A stretch of 64,000 nucleotides of DNA, from positions 16,403,896 to 16,467,895 of the forward strand of contig OY992837.1 of the NCBI GenBank assembly GCA_963921425.1. The letters are read 5' to 3'. Below the pieces are notes generated by a model. That model had not been told where the DNA came from. It ran no database searches and saw nothing but the letters and a program-made list of their open reading frames with translations. A program made the position numbers and the translations under genes. The stretch comes from Dryas octopetala (taxonomy: Eukaryota; Streptophyta; Magnoliopsida; Rosales; Rosaceae). Within the stretch, counting starts at the first letter, position 1. The number at the start of each line of letters is the position of its first letter. Shown one piece after another: positions 1 through 12,373 of this stretch.

Positions 1-360
1 AAGAAATATAGAACAATATATATTAGTCTCCATCTAGATTCTTTTGAGGCTCATTCTTTTTCGTTTTTTTTTTTGTATGTGTTCCTTCCCCAAAAACAAG
101 GCTAATTATCAGCTATTTGATAAAATGAAAAAGAAAAAAGCTAATTAACGTGAGGGGTTGGACAATAATTTGGCATGCACTTGAAAGAATATGATATTTA
201 TTTTTTCAATATTCTTTTCCAATTTATTTTGAGGAATTTAGACTAAAGCAGATCATACATAGAGAATTACTTTTTTTTTTTTTTTTTGAACAAAGGAATA
301 GATGAGAGTTTTCCAAAAAATATAATAAAATAGGAGAATACTATTTACCTTTTTCATCGA

Positions 361-640
361 CCTTCTCTTTTATTATTCTCATTCCACAATATATTTTCAT
401 GATTACAATCATTCATGTTTTAGATAATAATTTGAAGATCATTTTTGTAAAAAAGAAATTAACTAAATCAGAAATTATTTGATTATGTAATCGTTATCGA
501 ATAAACTAACAGTGAATCAAATTATTACCAAAATAGTCTATTAATTTAATCACACTTACATAATCAAACGATTTTTTATTTGGTTAATTTTTTTTAGAAA
601 TAAGTTTTATAATTAGATTTAAAAAATAAATAGTTCTAAT
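361..640. repeat. Degenerate copy of a foldback MITE core
   Basis: This stretch is a decayed inverted repeat. Its left arm contains variants of AAGATCATTTTTGTAAAAA and its right arm ends in a variant of the AGTTCTAATC motif. The arms match, with many changes, the core seen in better copies at 22410-22810, 35521-35921 and 45822-46239. No coding capacity or clear target-site duplication is visible. The first 360 bases and 641-1001 are AT-rich with no recognisable feature. Confidence 0.4.
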
Positions 641-1001
641 CATAAAAAAATATTGTACTATAAGAATAATAAAAGAGAAAGGGAAACAGAGAAGGTGGAT
701 TGTGGATGTCATTCCTCAATAAAATAAGAAGAGTATGCATGAGATATGCGTGTAAGGAAGAAGAATGATGACGATGGTGACATGGGGACATGGACTGTGG
801 AACAAATACTTTTGCTGTCTCCCGGAAGACCTGCAATAGTCTCTTCAACATTCAAACAAGTAACCAGGGCCACTCTTATGTAGTAACACTGTGAGCGTTT
901 GAGGCTCTTTTTTTTTTTTTTTTTCAAAAAAGAAAGATACATTTAAAGAAATTTTTTTAATAAGTATCAGAAATTTAATAATTGAAATGCAAAATTTAAT
1001 A

Positions 1002-2891
1002 ATGTTAATAATTATAAACCCTCTAGTTAGAGATAAAATCTTTCATAACCTCTACCCAAAATTTACCTCTTCTTTAACCCTCAATCTTACACTTAATATT
1101 TTCCTAAACCCCCTAGTCAACTAATACCCAGCCAAGTTTGACTCCCCATCTTTTAATTTTTCAGTTTTACCCCTTTTTTTATTTTCATTTTTCATTTTAT
1201 GGGTGCTCTCTCTTTCTCTCTCAGTCTCTCCCATCTCCGTGCCTCTCCCCTGTGCGTTCTCTCTCTCCCCGCTACTGTCGCTGGCGTGTGCGCCGTCGTC
1301 TGGCGACGGTTGCTGGCAATACTGGTCCCATCACACTCACCTCTCCTTCCTTTTCCTCTCCTTGCCTTCCACTCTACGCGAAACATAACATCGACGCCGG
1401 ATCGGTCTAGGCAAACCCGAGCTCCCTCGTCGGCGATTCGTCAATTCCGGTAACGACGAGGTGTCGGACCGGTTGGGTTCTTCTCGCCTCTTCCTTCTTT
1501 ATCTATCCATGGCCTTTTCTTTCCCATAAAATCCACAGAAACCCAAATGCAGCCCGAAGTCCGATCGTCATCTCCGGCGGTGAATTCAAAATTCCGGCGA
1601 CATTGCAGCCGCTCTCCACTTCTAGAAGCTTCCTCTCGACGTGGTGAGTGTGATGGTGGTCTTCGATTCTCCAATTGACCACCATGGACGGCGAATCGAC
1701 GCCGAGAAAGTCTGAGACTTATCGCCATCGTTACCAGCGATTCCGGCGGCAGATTGAAGTGGTTCCGGTCTCATTCTTCTCCCCTTGATAGTCTCTCTCT
1801 ACTGGTATACAAATTTTGGTTCAATTGCATTGAATTTCAAAAGCCCTAATTTGAAATTGATTTGTGAATCTGATTGTGAAATGTATAATTTGTGAATCTG
1901 TTTTAATTGAATTTGTTATAAATCGGATAGAAATGTGGGTTTTTTAATTGATTTATAAGTATATACAGATTTACTTCATTTATTGATTAAATAGTTTCAG
2001 TTCGTGAAACATGAGTTTTAAATGAATTTTGAATGAAATTATGGTTCTGAAATATGATGAATCAAATTTGCAGGTAGAAACATATCGAGGCAGTGACGAC
2101 TGTCGTGTACTTGTCGCGCGTGAGGTGATCGGATGACGTTGTTTAGGGTTTCAGTTTCACTAAATTCAATTTCACTGAATTCAGTTTCAGTGCATTCAAT
2201 GAACTGAATTTGATTTTAATGAATACAATAAAATTGAATTCACTGAAATTGAATTCAGACTGAAACTGAATTTAATCTATAGTTGTTTGATAGGCTCACA
2301 TCGATGGCTTGCTGTGTTGGCTACTCTTCTCATCTCAATGGCTTGTTGTATTGTTGTTTTTTTTATATTTTTTTTATAAGGTTGCTGTGTTCTTTTAGTG
2401 AAACGGAATTCAGTAGAGGTGTAACTGTTTTAGTGAAGTGTAATTGTTTTTCAATTAAGATATAATTGCATTTTAGTCAAGGTGTAATTGTTTCATCACT
2501 TAATTCAGTTTCAGTAAGTGAATTCATAACTGAATTCTTCAATTTAGTGTAATTGAATTCTTGAAATTCAGTTTCAGTGTAACTGAATTCTTGAAATTCA
2601 GTTTTAGTGTAATGAAATTCAATTTCAGTGTTTGATTTTAGTTTTAGAGAAATATTGAGTTTTAGCAAAAACTTCAATTTCTGAAAAAAAAAAAAAAAAA
2701 AAAAAAAAACAGTTTCACCAAATTCAGTTACAGTGATGTCATTGTGCGTCAACGCGCATCAGCATGCGTTAGCGCGCGTCAGAAGGGTAATTTAGGATTA
2801 TAAGTTATAGGAGGTTTTGAAAGAGTTTCTAGATAAGTGGGGGTTTAGGCAAATTTTTTAGGTGATTAGGGGGGTTTAAAATTAGGCACTA
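1002..2891. mobile_element. MULE-like non-autonomous element, copy 1
   Basis: The ends are weak terminal inverted repeats: the left starts ATGTTAATAATTATAAACCC, and the reverse complement of the right starts TAGTGCCTAATTTTAAACCC. A 9-bp direct repeat AATTTAATA (993-1001 and 2892-2900) flanks them, as expected for Mutator-like elements. Inside, a CT-rich leader (about 1205-1270) leads into a GC-rich island (about 1240-1790). An intron-like AT-rich stretch ending TTTGCAG at about 2073, a run of degenerate CAGTTTCAGTG repeats (2150-2720) and the right TIR follow. There is no transposase. A sister copy lies at 16666-18391. The two share ends, the region around 1970-2110 and the CAGTTTCA repeats. 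The GC-rich islands are related but diverged. Confidence 0.72.
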
Positions 2892-4553
2892 AATTTAATA
2901 ATATGAGCAATTGAAATTTATTTTAAATAAATTTATTTAAGGATTATATTGTGGGGATCCATTCCAGATTTCCAGATTATAGTTTAATTATTCGAACTAT
3001 GTATTTTTTAAGTATTTACCATTGTAACGGCAATGGTACATATTTAAGAATTCCTTTGACAGTGTTTTTTTGTAATATAACTCCAAGAAGCGCTTACCTG
3101 TACTTCCTTTGCCCATTTTTTAGGGTATAGGATATGGGGTCTCATACCCTCTTCGGCTTGTGGGGGTTTACATGCATGTTAAGCTTTAATTCTGAAAATT
3201 TAGGCGAACTAATTTAAACTTAACATAAAGTCGATAAATAAGTGCTGAACGCTCGAGGACGAAGCAAAAATGCACTGTCGAGCACTCGGTAATGGCTGCA
3301 GGGCGCTCAACGTTTGGTATAAAAAAAAATTTTTGCGGACTTCCGCCTAAAAGAATTAATTACTGTATATATACATATAGAAATATATCTAGTGCAATTT
3401 ATAGATTTGTGCTCTAGTAAAAACAGTTTATTGAGTTATGCTATGCCTTTTTACAATGGAAAATCAATTGATAAGCTAAATTGGGGTTGAATAACGAAAG
3501 TGAAAAAAGAAGGGTATAAAAGCCATTATGCAATCATTTCATTAGTAAAAAGGATTCAAAAGAAAGAATAGAATAGCTGTCAAATGTTCTCTGTAAAATT
3601 GGCCAAAAGGACACTATGGCATAGTAAACTATCCAAAATCAAAAGTAGCCAAAACGATCAATCAAAAGTAAGCTGGAAAAGGAGACTGGAGTGAGTCATT
3701 AAAAAAAAGAAAATAGAAAGAAAAGAGTTATGGATTCATTTAATTTTAATGAAATATGGTGAAGAAAGGGTTGAGATAGAAGTACTATTTGATGGTGGAA
3801 ACCAGTCAAGCACTTAGTTTTGTTGATGGGTCAGGGGTTGGAGTTTTGATAATAATTTTTTAAAATTTCATTATCCTATTTTGTACTTAAATACTTAAAG
3901 ATCTGAATGATTTGGGATATCATGTTCATGTGGAAGCCATACATTATTTGACATTTGTTATGGTGCTTGCAAGTTCTGTAGGAGTTGTGTGGCTCTATAC
4001 AATTAATGGATGTATATGGATGAAGTTAATTTCATATGAGAAAAGTAACTCAACAATCTATGAGATATAAGTTAGGAATCTACTACTAATAGCATTAAGT
4101 CATTATGAGATAAAACCACTCACCTAAAGAGGTTTATTGGGCTTCACCTTACCCGAATGTTAAACCTAGGTGGTTAAGTGGGGACAATATTTGTGCACAA
4201 GTGGTATAAGTGCACAATGGTTATATCATTGAATTACTGTAAGGGTTATTATAAAACAGACCCTCATAATTAGTCTATCATACTAGCCATTATGTTATTA
4301 TATAATAATAAGACTACTTGGTTTTAGCCATTATGTTATACTAGCCATTATGTTATATATGATCCTATCAACGATCATCATTAAAGAAAAATAATTGTCC
4401 AAATAGAAATTTATTTAGCTATTTGATTATCATAAAGATCATTTGTTTGTCTATGTATTTGATCACCATTTAGATGATCAAATGATTTCAGATTTCGATT
4501 CATTTTCGTAAGAAAGTCTGCACATTGGATTAATTTGGTTTTTTCATTGTGAT
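2892..4553. other. AT-rich intergenic DNA, no gene seen
   Basis: No open reading frame with recognisable homology is visible. The only structure I note is an imperfect palindrome of about 39 bp at 3009-3047 (arms around TACCATTG and CAATGGTA, loop TAACGG). It could be a small hairpin or a MITE relic. Confidence 0.5.
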
Positions 4554-4870
4554 GTGATGCTAAGAGTACCCTACATCGAGAATGTAAGACATTGTCTTAT
4601 AAGTTTTGGGCCTTTATACATATTGCCAATTAGTTTTGAGTTATATATATATTTTTTTTTTCATGGTATCAAAGCACAAAATTTGCATGTTAGATCAAAT
4701 AACCACACATACTTCTACATCACCAATATAAGTTGTCTATGTGTTTAGCTCAAGTTACACCACATTTAAGAGCCGTGTTGAGAATATCTCAGATTGAGAA
4801 TATGAAGCCTTGCCTTACAATCTACAATGTCCAAACGCTTCACGTCTTACATTAATCCAACATTTTCCAT
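4554..4870 (+). mobile_element. Probable decayed TRIM (short LTR element)
   Basis: A tRNA-Met-type primer-binding site, TGGTATCAAAGC (one change from TGGTATCAGAGC), lies at 4664-4675. It follows a short sequence resembling an LTR (about 4554-4662, with GAGAATGTAAGACATTGTC). A second related block (GAGAATATGAAGCCTTGCC) lies at about 4797-4850. Two short related blocks around a primer-binding site and no coding region fit a terminal-repeat retrotransposon in miniature. The ends are eroded and I see no clear target-site duplication. Confidence 0.45.
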
Positions 4871-5244
4871 TGTGCATAAGAGAATTCTTGTTCTGTGTAA
4901 TAATTCAAGTATATTGTAATAGTGATTTGTTTTATGAATGAATGATATTAGTAATAGTGATTCCATGAACCTTACTTCGAACAACTAGCATTTTATATAA
5001 CCGTAATATTGCCACTTGGTGTGACTAATCCACGTGTTATAATCTGTAAACGTTATTAATACTATATCTTAAGAGTATAAATCCGTCGTCCACCCATTTT
5101 AATAAGAAGTGAATTGGTTACACAACGTGACATTGTTACAGTTATACAAAATAGTTTTCCAATGGTTAAAGCAAGGGTAGAAATGTTCAAAATTTCGTCT
5201 AAGAGAAAAAAAATAGTAAAATATACACCCCAACAATTTTTAAT

Positions 5245-5588
5245 AGGGTTAATTATAATCTATCCCACCAAACTATTAGGGGTTCGCACTTTACCCCCCC
5301 TTAACTAACTTTTTTACATTTAAATCCATATACTACATTCCGAAAAACAAAAAATCTGCGATCCGTAAAACAAAATAGTCTTTTCTATCATTTTGAACAT
5401 GTGGCGCTTAGAGAGATTCCATGTGTGTAAAAATGATGACCCATTTGATTTTTATTTTTATTTTTATTTTTTACTGAATGAGATTATGTGTTTGACGTAA
5501 CAGTGTGGAGGCTGAAGTGTCAAAAAGTTTGGTTTGAGGGGCAAAGTGTGAACCCCCAATATTTTGAGAGGATAAATTATAATTAGCC
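5245..5588. mobile_element. MULE-type MITE with about 55-bp TIRs
   Basis: The left end (GGGTTAATTATAATCTATCC at 5246) is the imperfect reverse complement of the right end (GGATAAATTATAATTAGCC, ending 5588). The inverted repeat extends over the GGGGTTCGCACTTTACCCC region. Near-matching 9-mers ATTTTTAAT (5236-5244) and ATTTTTAAA (5589-5597) look like a target-site duplication. The element is non-coding. Confidence 0.65.
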
Positions 5589-5715
5589 ATTTTTAAAAAT
5601 ACTTAAGAACATTTAAGTGATGTTTCTTTAACTTTAAGGACAACATTACGGCATTTTACAACTTTGTAGTGAATGTAGTCACACTAAAAGATGCAGTTAC
5701 AACAATATTTTCTTT

Positions 5716-6305
5716 TTGGGATAAATTACATATTTGGTCCTTGTGTTTTGATTCAAAATCACATTTTTGTCTTTGTGGTTTAAATTTTGTCAATTTAGTC
5801 CTTGTGTTTTATGTTGTTTGCAATCTTAGAACTTTTTGCACTTGACATGAAATTTTTTCTTAAATTGAAACTAATAACTTGAGTAAAACTCTAATAACTT
5901 GTTTAAACTTGTGAGTTTTACTCAAGAATGACAATAAAACATATATGTAGCTTTGAAATTGATTTTTTTTTAAAAAAAAAATTCAACGAAATTTCAAACT
6001 TAAAGTTCAAACCCTAAAAATGTGAACCTTAGTTTCTCTAGAAAATAAACGTACACAAAACTGAAAATTAAAATTAGTTTTAGAAAGCTCATAAGATGAT
6101 AATTCAAACCCAACATAATTTTTCTCGAAAACAAACAGTTAATTTATCCTCAAATTGAACATCTGAGTTTTGTCAAATTAGCCAATGAAATATCAAAATT
6201 GGCCTAAAATTGCAAACAATAAAACAGAAGGACCTAATTGAAAAAATTTAAATCACGGGGACCAAATGTGATTTCGGGTCTAAACACAGAGACCAAAAGC
6301 ATAGC
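5716..6305. mobile_element. Foldback MITE, TTTGGTCCTTGTG family
   Basis: The arms contain TTTGGTCCTTGTGTTTTG (left) and CACGGGGACCAAATGTGATT (right) in opposite orientation. Further inverted matches lie inside (GTTTGCAATCTTA against AAAATTGCAAAC). The 9-mer ATTTTCTTT flanks the element at 5707-5715 and 6306-6314, which suggests a MULE-type target duplication. A diverged relative lies at about 13474-14028. It carries no protein. Confidence 0.65.
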
Positions 6306-6314
6306 ATTTTCTTT

Positions 6315-7927
6315 ATGTTAATTATGAAAGGTTATTTTGGTATGTGAGAGTATGTTTTAGTATGGTTTAGGAGATTTATGAATTTAATTATCATTTAGGA
6401 TTTATAATTTTTAACGTTTTATTGAGGTTACATAAGTGTCACAACAACGGAAAATTGTAGTAACAGTGGACGCACAATAGGAGGTGCACTAAATTATGAT
6501 TTTAGGTGAGCATTTGAACACTTAAGAGAGCGTTTGAATGCTTGGCACTCTTGCGAGAAAATTATTCTTAAAATTTAAAACCTCTACATGTAGCCTTACC
6601 ACTAAATAGACTAACGAAATTGGATTAAAAACACAAAATAAAAATTTGGATATCAAGTTACCATAAGTGAAATAAAAAATTCTTATTTAAAATGTATCAT
6701 GATCCATGTTAGTTCAAACAAAAAAAAGAGCAACATAAAATCACTCATTTACAGTATGAATTTGTTAAATGCTTTAAAACTATGACATAAGCGATTCTAT
6801 ACTTGTATGTGTATCCAACCACTCACAGTCACAACCTTCTCGTTTCTGAATCAAATGAAAACGTTTGCTTGCAGGAGTGGGTGAAAGGGAGCACTTTGCT
6901 TAGGCAGCTGCTACATTTGATGAACTGGAACAATTAGGACATTTATGCATGGAAATTCGAAATGGGAGCAAAAACCCAATAAAATAGTAGTATACCAAAA
7001 CTGAGAAATAGTGGTGGTACAAATTAAATATATAAATTTATTTTGGGAAAAAAAAATACAATAATGATATTCAGTTATGGGAAGCAAAAGAGAGCACAGA
7101 GGCAATGACAGGTGGTGGGGGTGATGGTTGAGACTCTCTCTGGTCGTTTTAATTTTCCCTTGGCCTGGCCTTGCTTTGAAAAAGCAAAAAACGTTTCGCA
7201 AACAGACAAACAGATTCTGGTTTTCCCCAAAGCCCGAGACTCCAAATCCGAGAGAGAGAGAGACAGAGAGGAGAGAGAGAGGAAGAGGACAAAGCAAAAC
7301 AAGAGTCCCAACACCAACATCAACGCCAAGACCAAAGACCACACCAAAACATATGTTTAGAGGGACTCCCACCACCCACACGAGCGGTTCTCGAAGTGCA
7401 TGCACTGCACAGACTTTCTGCCTCTCTCCTCTCTCCTCTCTCCTCTCTCCTCCTAGAGACGGATAGAGGATAGAGAGAGAAAACAAAACCAAACCAAACC
7501 AAACAAAACCAAAGCAAAACAAACCCCATTTAATTTCTATAAGAGAGAGAGAGAGAGAGATCAGTCTCAAAATAAGAACCCTGAGATCAGAGAAAGTGAG
7601 TGAGAGCCCTGAGAGACTCGTGTGCCTTCTTCTCGTCTTTTGTGCTATTGCTTTCTCTTTTTCTTTTCCACAGTGAAACCCATTCTCTTCTCTGCCAAAC
7701 AGACTCGGCCTCTTGTTCTGCTCATCACTTCCTTTCTTCACTCTCACAAGTCCATACAGAAAACCCAACTTGTGTTTGTTGTTCTGCCTTGTTGTAGGCA
7801 TTGCACTCTAGTTCTTTAGGAAAAGACCCATTTGGGAGCTCAAAGTCTGCCTTTTTCTTTCTGGGTTTTCTTCATTTTCTTTGATTTCTATCTTGGGGTT
7901 TTTCTTTTGGGGTTTTTTTCGGTGAAA
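6315..7927 (+). promoter_or_regulatory. Upstream region and leader of the MYB gene
   Basis: The region just before the MYB start codon is rich in GA/CT tracts (7251-7290, 7425-7470, 7541-7560). It looks like a long plant 5' leader. A TATA-like AAATATATAAA lies at about 7027-7037. A TTGTTGTAG at 7791-7799 could be the acceptor of a leader intron, but this cannot be settled from the sequence. The reading frame stays open upstream of the ATG to 7832, but that upstream start would be TTG, so I do not use it. 6315-7000 shows nothing else. Confidence 0.45.
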
Positions 7928-9384
7928 ATGGGTCTTCAACGCCTCAAGAGTAGTTGCGATGCTCTGAGTGGATATCAAGATGTGAACTTTTTGGGACCTC
8001 ATGTTCATCCTCATCCTGTTTCTCAACTTTCTCTGATCTCTAACCCCTTTGGTGCTTGTGCTTCTCAAATGGGGTTTGAGCCCTTCACCTCCTCATCCCA
8101 GCAACGCAATCAGAGACCTTGGAGTTTTCAGCCATTCATGGAAAATGGGGGAACAAAAACAACTGATGATGGGGTTGATCAAAGAAAGGGCATGTCTCTG
8201 AAGCTTGTTGCAGAGGAAGCTGAAGAAGATCGAGGTAGGAACCCTGCTGCTGGAAAAAGTAGTGGGCATACAAAGCTTTGTGCTAGAGGCCATTGGAGGC
8301 CAGCTGAAGATTCAAAGCTCAAAGAACTTGTGGCCCAATATGGCCCTCAAAACTGGAACTTAATAGCTGAGCAACTTGATGGCAGATCAGGTAATAATTA
8401 ATCCCCAAATTTTTTGTTTTTTGGATATTGGGTATTTTGAAAGCCTATATGAGAAGCCTGATTATGATATTTTGTTAAAAGATTCAATTTTGTTTTGGTT
8501 TTGGGAATGTGGGTACTAATTAATTTTGATTGATTCGTACTTTGTAGGGAAAAGTTGCAGATTGAGGTGGTTTAACCAGCTAGATCCAAGGATCAACAGA
8601 AGGGCTTTCAGTGAGGAAGAAGAGGAGAGGCTGTTAGCTGCCCACAGGCTTTATGGCAACAAATGGGCCATGATTGCCAGGCTCTTCCCTGGAAGGACTG
8701 ACAATGCTGTGAAGAACCATTGGCATGTGATCATGGCCAGGAAGTACAGAGAGCAGTCCAATGTCTACAAGAGGAGAAAGCCCTCTTCTTCTCAGGCCAT
8801 CAATGCCCTTCCTATGGATCAATTTGATCATCAACCATCTACTTTTCAAAAGAATGCCTTTAGTAATAATACTGATTCAACAACCATCTCAAGCACCATT
8901 GATGATCAATCTGCCTCAACATACACTGATCTCTCTCTCACTCCCTCAAGTGGAGTCCCTGTGCCTCCCAGCTTCTTCTCCAAGTTGCATCCCTTTGGAT
9001 CACAGATGGGTATGTGTCCTTAATTTTCCCCCCACTTTCAGTTTCAGCTTGCATGACCATTTTTTTAATGGGGGTGTTTTTGATTTTATTTTATTCGATT
9101 TTAATTAATTTTGTTCCTTATAAATTCTCATAGCAGGGTCATCAGGAGATGGGAATAATGATTTCTATAAAACTAGGCAAGCAGCTATGATGATGATGGG
9201 TGTAGGTGTGGACCAATCTCAATCTGGACATCAATCAGATTCAAACTCAGAAATTTCTGCAGATGAATCAGTTACCACCAATAGGACCAATATGGTCTCA
9301 ATGTCTGGGGAAAATCAAAATGGGAATAATAATGAGAAAATCAGCATGCCCTTCATTGACTTCCTTGGAGTAGGCTCTACTTAA
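7928..9384 (+). CDS. R2R3-MYB transcription factor (subgroup 21, MYB52/54/56/105/117-like)
   Basis: Nuclear DNA-binding protein of 390 aa. Three exons: 7928-8390, 8548-9009 and 9137-9384; both introns are GT-AG and phase 1. The R2 repeat (about residues 117-168) keeps three tryptophans (GHW, QNW, RWF). R3 (about 170-221) has the usual Phe in place of the first Trp, then KW and HW. The first intron splits the glycine codon in [12 protein letters not shown], a typical position in this family. The C-terminus ends [11 protein letters not shown], like the subgroup-21 tail motif. Family members act in lateral-organ boundaries, axillary meristems and secondary-wall control; the exact role here is inferred. 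The start [10 protein letters not shown] is the first ATG in frame. The 3' acceptor of intron 2 is a tandem AG (TAGCAG at 9131-9136), so isoforms differing by one codon are possible. Nothing suggests damage. Confidence 0.93.
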
Positions 9385-12373
9385 AAACCTGGTGGTTTTT
9401 TGGGTACCAAAGGTGCAGTGCAACAACAGCTTAACCATGCAGCACAATACCCATGGCTCTGTTTCTGTGATGTGCTCTAAAAAGTGGGTCTGCAAACATG
9501 GGGCAGTCTTGGATGTACTGTACAGTTAGTTCCATATAAGGCAAATAGAGAGCTACAGTAAACTAGGTAAAAAGAATAGGTTGGGGGTGAGAGAGAGAGA
9601 GAGAGAGAGATTGTGTGTGTGTGCTGAAAACGTGTGTTTGGACTTGTGCAGCAAGGCAAACAGTGAGTGGGGGTAATTTGTTTGGGTAGTAGCGTTTTGT
9701 GCACGAGGCAAAGCCCAAGTTGCTTCTGGTAGACTACTACTGAGTACTGACTCAAATGAATGAACCTGCCCATATTTCATGACTTTTTAATGCTGCATGT
9801 CAATGTCATTGGTGTTTGGTGTTGACTTGTTTGACCATGTTTCCCACGCCCTTGCAATTAATACTCTCCTTCTTCTTGTGTGCATATCATATTTGCCTAC
9901 ATGAAACTAGAGGTAGACTAGAGTCAAATTCAATAGTGCCAACATGAAACTAGAGCTGGATGGGTAATTGCTTGCCACATTCATTGTGGTCTTGACATTT
10001 CACAAGCAAGATAAAAATTCGAATGGGGACCACAAATCTTTGCATGGGTCTTCCTTATTGTTATATGTTGTCAAAGAGTATTACCAGAACTATCAAACAT
10101 TCAAACTTGCACATCAAGTATACAAATGTTCTCGATTTATTATGTACTTATTTTTTTCAGCATCGAACTGCAAACTTTATTATGAATATGGAGTAAAAAA
10201 AGACTTATTGTTCTTAATACAAGACATGAGCCACTCGAGGATATTATCTAACCACTTATAAGGCAGTCACTAAAACCTAAAACGAGTTCGAAAGAGAGCC
10301 ATCATAATACAATTTTTGGACCGAAAGTGAATTAATGGTGAAAGACCTTGATGTACCTTCCAACAAAAATTCTTCCTCTTTATGTACTTAATTACTTGGG
10401 TTTAACATAGTATATAAATATATAGAAAGTCTATAAAATATGGGTCCCGGAACATTTGGGGACTCCAGGTGGTTGCTTTCTTTGCCTACTCTCAAGGTTG
10501 ATCTTGAACAGTGGACACTGCATGCTGTAAAACAATCTAACAGGGAAAGAATCTATACTTTGACTGTGAAAAAGTAAAGTCATCAAGATCTAAAGGTCAA
10601 ACATGTTTGTGTGATACAATTTTTCTAAATTAAATGTGGGTCTATTTTGAACTTCATTTATTTTTCATAAGATATTAGTATGTTATATGGATATTATTTG
10701 AGAAACAATAACCCCAATATCATTAATAAAATAGAAACTTACAATTTGGTAGGGTTTATGTCAAGTCAACGAAAGAGCATGTATTGGATGATCTTATAAC
10801 TTTAGTTAGAGCATAGATGAAAAATAAGGAGAATGACTTCGAGGTACGATTTGAATCGTTTCCTTAAAGTGTTATCTGCCCCACTAAAATGAGCTTTTTA
10901 ACAGGCTCTTGGTAAATCATGAGGATACAAAATAGTCTGGCATCTGTGTGTTATAGCAAAATTCAAGTATTCTCTTTGAAATTTTAAGAAGGAAATTGTA
11001 TGATTTGAAGAAGAGGAGGGGAGAGAGCAGTGAAACCAACTGGTTTTATTTCTGATAAAAAATATATCTCAAACTGTTGGCATATGGTGAGTTATAAGAA
11101 GAGAATGGGTGCCAAAGATTCCCATTCAATTTGAACGTGTAAGTGCGCATCCATTCAATTTGAACACAAGTGTCCAAATAATAATGTACCCATTCAATTT
11201 GAATCTTTTCAAAAGAGTACGATACTTTTAAACCATATTTATATAGTTATTACACCTGTGTGTGTGGGTGTAAATATCATTTGTGCTAATTATGATATAT
11301 TTAACGATTGAGAAATCTATATCTAACAAATATATTTAACGATTTTTTCTATCGTACAAATAAATATATTTAACGATTGACAAATCTATATTCTAGTATG
11401 AAAAATTGAACCTGTAAACATATTCAAATGTTAAAAATTTGTTTATATGCCCAACGGCCCGACGAGTTATCTACTTAAAAAGACCCTCCCCGCAGTGCGC
11501 CCCTCCATACAGGTCTATATTATAAAATTTTTCTTATTTATTTAGATTTTTTTAATCTAGGAATGAGGGAAATACGTAGACCATAAGCTAGTTGATCTAT
11601 TTATTCAGATTTTAAGACGCATCTCACATGCAATGACACAGAGGTAGAATATAAAGAGAGAGAGAGAGAGAGAAATTTCTCTGCAACATGGATAAGATTG
11701 ATTTGGTATTTCAATCTAATAACATGATGACACCTATGCATTTATACTTTATCACATAACAATTTTTTCAATTTTCAATTAGAAACTATCACTTGGGATA
11801 CCAGGTCAACTCTTATCCCTATTATAAATGAGGTTTTTTTTTCATATAGAGTTGAGAGCGAATAGTCATGACACATGTGATTTGTTTAAAATTTCTATTT
11901 TTACTTGTTACTTTTTATTTATTTTTTAATTTGCTGGCAAACAAATGAATATATAAAAGCCCAAAGGCAACAAGAGAGGAAGCCCAATACAAGAGCAAAA
12001 AGAAAGCCATCGGGCAACAGCACATCTAGGAAGTGAGGGTGACCTTAAGTGTGATTTTGATTAAGGGCCACAAAGTCGAGGCCCATGTAGCCCCATTTTT
12101 AACCAATTTTTTTTGTATTTAGTTGCTGTTTGGATGTGAGGGTGCTATTATGGGCTAAATATAAGCACTCCTGCAGCCACTGTTGGAAACGAGGCTTACT
12201 TAATTTGGACTAACGGAGGAACTAGTTTACCTTGGGCTTTGATCCATTGTTTGTCCGGGCCCCTTCTTGTCTTGTTCAACTTTTGGTTTTCTTGTCTTTA
12301 ATAAATAGGACAAGCCAGTGAAGCACTCTTTAATAATACACCACAATTCCCAGCCCTTATTTTCTATAGTAAC
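9385..12373. other. MYB 3' region and intergenic DNA
   Basis: 9385 to about 9780 is the likely MYB 3' untranslated region. It includes a GA microsatellite (9591-9610) followed by a short GT run. From there to 12373 I see only AT-rich DNA, a few runs of ATATTTAACGATT-like repeats (about 11297-11380) and a GA microsatellite at 11656-11673. No supported gene is present. Confidence 0.5.

Noticed and set aside
6911-7801. Long open frame (296 codons) on the minus strand opposite the MYB leader
   Set aside because: It is rich in simple Ser/Leu runs from GA microsatellites and matches no family; it is a shadow of the purine-rich leader.
7832-7927. N-terminal hydrophobic extension of the MYB protein, as if a membrane-bound isoform
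   Set aside because: The extended frame would start at TTG, not ATG. The stretch is a T-rich leader that only looks hydrophobic because of TTT and CTT codons.
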